DNA from: Planctomycetota bacterium
Lineage (GTDB): Bacteria; Planctomycetota; UBA1135; GCA-002686595
Assembly (NCBI GenBank): GCA_016795325.1
Contig: JAEUHY010000015.1
Location: 310,001-374,000, forward strand
Direction of reading: 5' to 3'
DNA length: 64,000 nt
The notes under the pieces are model-generated. The model searched no databases and had not been told where the DNA came from. It saw nothing but the letters and a program-made list of their open reading frames with translations. This document shows positions 62,575 to 64,000 of this stretch, piece after piece (positions within the stretch are counted from its first letter, which is position 1; every line of letters begins with the position of its first letter). Made by a program: the position numbers and the translations under genes.

Positions 62575-63332
62575 GGCGCAGCCCCTTCGCCAGCGCGCAG
62601 TTCGTTCAAGAGCGCTTCGATCGCGAAGGTTTCGACGAAACGCACGCCGCGCGCAAACAACTGGCGCGCACGGAGCGCCGCGTCGACTTCGTACACGGCG
62701 AGCGCACCGCCCGGCACGTCGAGCGGTCCGGACGCGGGGAGCTTCTCGTCGTCGCAGAACACGACCTGCGGCTCGAGCGCGACGAGCAGCGGATCGCGGC
62801 GCTGCTCCCAAGTGATCAAGACCGGGCCCACGGGCAGTTGCGTTCGGCGGCGAGCCGCGCTGAGCACGCCGACGTCGAACGAGATCAACGTGCAGCGCGC
62901 GTGGATCGGCAGCAGCATCGGGAGCACCGCATCGAGCACGGCGTCGACGCCGAAACGTTCGATCGAAACTCGCTTGAGCTCGACGTAGGCGTGCACCCCC
63001 GGCGCGCGCGCGAGGCGTTCGCTGAAGGCCGCGAGGGTGGCGAGGGGTTCGGCGGCGAAGCGCTGGCCGAAGCGTTCGGACTCCGCCGCGCGCAGTTCGC
63101 GCAGCTGCGCGCCGCTGAGATCGCCGAGCGACTCGCTCCGTCCGCACATGCGCTCGAGCGTGCGGTCGTGCATCAAGAAGGCTTCGCCGTCGGCGCTGAG
63201 CTGCACGTCGATCTCGACGGCGCGCGCGCCTGCCGCCAGAGCGGAGTCGACGGCGGCGAGGGTGTTTTCGGGCGCCACGCGCGCGTGGCCACGATGGGCG
63301 ATCAAGCGGCCTTCGAACATGCTCTCCAGCAT
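62571..63332 (-). CDS. Glycerophosphodiester phosphodiesterase
   Basis: 253 aa from the ATG at 63332 (another ATG at 63320 is equally possible). The GDPD motifs are present: AHRGHARVAPENTLAA (His and Arg of HRG, PENT), VEIDVQLSADGEAFLMHD with the metal-binding Glu/Asp and His-Asp, and VELKR. It hydrolyses glycerophosphodiesters to glycerol-3-phosphate and an alcohol. The downstream overlapping gene is the glycerol-3-phosphate dehydrogenase that would use the product. No signal peptide, so it is a cytosolic (UgpQ-like) form. Confidence 0.9.
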   Translation of the reverse strand: MLESMFEGRLIAHRGHARVAPENTLAAVDSALAAGARAVEIDVQLSADGEAFLMHDRTLERMCGRSESLGDLSGAQLRELRAAESERFGQRFAAEPLATLAAFSERLARAPGVHAYVELKRVSIERFGVDAVLDAVLPMLLPIHARCTLISFDVGVLSAARRRTQLPVGPVLITWEQRRDPLLVALEPQVVFCDDEKLPASGPLDVPGGALAVYEVDAALRARQLFARGVRFVETFAIEALLNELRAGEGAAP

Positions 63333-63562
63333 CGAACGCCGCGGGCACAGAAGTCCAGCGCCGGCGTCTGGAGGCAGCGAATCTCGACGGAATCTCACCG
63401 GCGCCGCCCTCGAGCGCACGACGTTGTCTCGGCGCGGCCGCCTGCGGTTCGAGGACGTTGCGCGGCCGGATCCAGCCGCTCCGCGCACTCCGTCGCGGCA
63501 GCGGATGACGCGCCGCTTCCACTAGGATGCACGCGGCTCCACAACCCCACTTCGCACGCGCC

Positions 63563-64000
63563 ATGGAACACTTCGATCCCACGCCCGACGACCGCTTCAG
63601 TTTTGGACTCTGGACCGTCGGCAATCCCGGCCGCGATCCGTTCGGCGAGGCGGTGCGCGCCCCGCTCACGCCCACCTACATCGTGCGGCGGCTCAGCGAG
63701 TGCGGTGCGTGGGGCGTGAACCTGCACGACAACGATCTCGTGCCGTTCGGCGCCAGCGCCGCCCAGCGCGACAGCATCGTGCGCGAGTTCAAGTCTGCGC
63801 TCGAGGAGCACGGCATGTGCGTGCCGATGGCGACCACGAATCTGTTCTCGCACCCGGTGTTCAAGGACGGCGCGTTCACGTCGAACGATCCCAAGGTGCG
63901 GGCCTTCGCGCTCGCCAAGTCGATGGAGGCGATCGATCTGGGGGTCGAGTTGGGCGCGAAGACGTACGTCTTCTGGGGCGGTCGCGAGGGCAGTGAGGCG
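63563..64000 (+). CDS. xylA: Xylose isomerase, partial (3' end beyond window)
   Basis: The first 146 codons are present. The start [20 protein letters not shown] and the segments [26 protein letters not shown] and [11 protein letters not shown] match the TIM-barrel xylose isomerases of the actinobacterial-like class, which convert D-xylose to D-xylulose (also D-glucose to D-fructose) with divalent metal ions. The catalytic His of the HDNDL segment is visible; the remaining metal ligands lie outside the window. A TAGGAT (63523-63528) about 34 nt upstream may be its -10 element. Divergent from the phosphodiesterase gene. Confidence 0.93.
   Translation, partial: MEHFDPTPDDRFSFGLWTVGNPGRDPFGEAVRAPLTPTYIVRRLSECGAWGVNLHDNDLVPFGASAAQRDSIVREFKSALEEHGMCVPMATTNLFSHPVFKDGAFTSNDPKVRAFALAKSMEAIDLGVELGAKTYVFWGGREGSEA

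Overview
The window is a continuous, very GC-rich bacterial chromosome segment with tightly packed genes and many 1-4 nt start/stop overlaps. It most likely comes from a member of the Planctomycetota. This is an inference from gene content: large membrane-anchored Hanks-type kinases, an ECF sigma factor divergent from one of them, giant secreted multidomain proteins that end in a shared cysteine-bearing module, and poly-glycine lipoproteins. No rRNA, tRNA, phage or CRISPR locus was found, so the assignment rests on style and protein families rather than on a marker gene.

Layout. (1) 1-7312, minus strand: the start of a complex I operon in the order nuoA-B-C-D-E-F-G-H, with nuoH cut by the window edge. 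(2) 7658-10508, minus strand: a secreted von Willebrand A protein and a five-heme cytochrome c, separated by a perfect 43-bp inverted repeat. (3) 10604-21485, plus strand: a chemotaxis operon with STAS protein, soluble MCP-like protein, cheY, cheA, cheW, transmembrane MCP, a cheR-cheD fusion, a second STAS protein, a receiver-PP2C-HATPase protein, and cheB. (4) 21534-23023: an ECF sigma/anti-sigma pair. (5) 23224-26532, 34289-37924 and 38185-41796: three paralogous secreted subtilases. Between them lie a beta-CASP nuclease with an ECF sigma factor (minus strand), a divergent Ser/Thr kinase, a kinase-less relative of the kinase N-terminus, and a DUF2157/GDYXXLXY membrane pair. (6) 41887-45772, minus strand: a beta-helix lipoprotein and a secreted protein with carboxypeptidase-regulatory-like repeats. 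(7) 46137-55533, plus strand: a compact polysaccharide-type operon with three glycosyltransferases, an ABC exporter, a protein with two aminoglycoside-phosphotransferase-like domains in tandem, and an AlgE-like outer-membrane barrel. (8) 55638-61396, plus strand: a lipoprotein with repeated DGD loops, a branched-chain-type aminotransferase, and a second large Ser/Thr kinase. (9) 61384-63332, minus strand: glycerol-3-phosphate dehydrogenase and glycerophosphodiester phosphodiesterase. (10) 63563-64000: the 5' part of xylA.

How they work together. The nuo operon feeds NADH electrons into the respiratory chain. The chemotaxis operon has a full excitation and adaptation set: CheA/W/Y plus CheR, CheB and CheD. 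It also carries two STAS proteins and an SpoIIE-type phosphatase with its own receiver and ATPase domains, which suggests that a partner-switching output is driven by the same operon. The glycosyltransferase/ABC/AlgE-like cluster looks like a route for building and exporting a carbohydrate across both membranes, with the double kinase as a possible sugar-phosphorylating step. GlpD plus GlpQ would recycle glycerophosphodiesters.

The most unusual items are the double-APH polysaccharide operon, the three subtilases with a common C-terminal cysteine module, the CheR-CheD fusion with a shared C-terminal tail motif, the stand-alone kinase N-terminal module, and the 43-bp palindrome.
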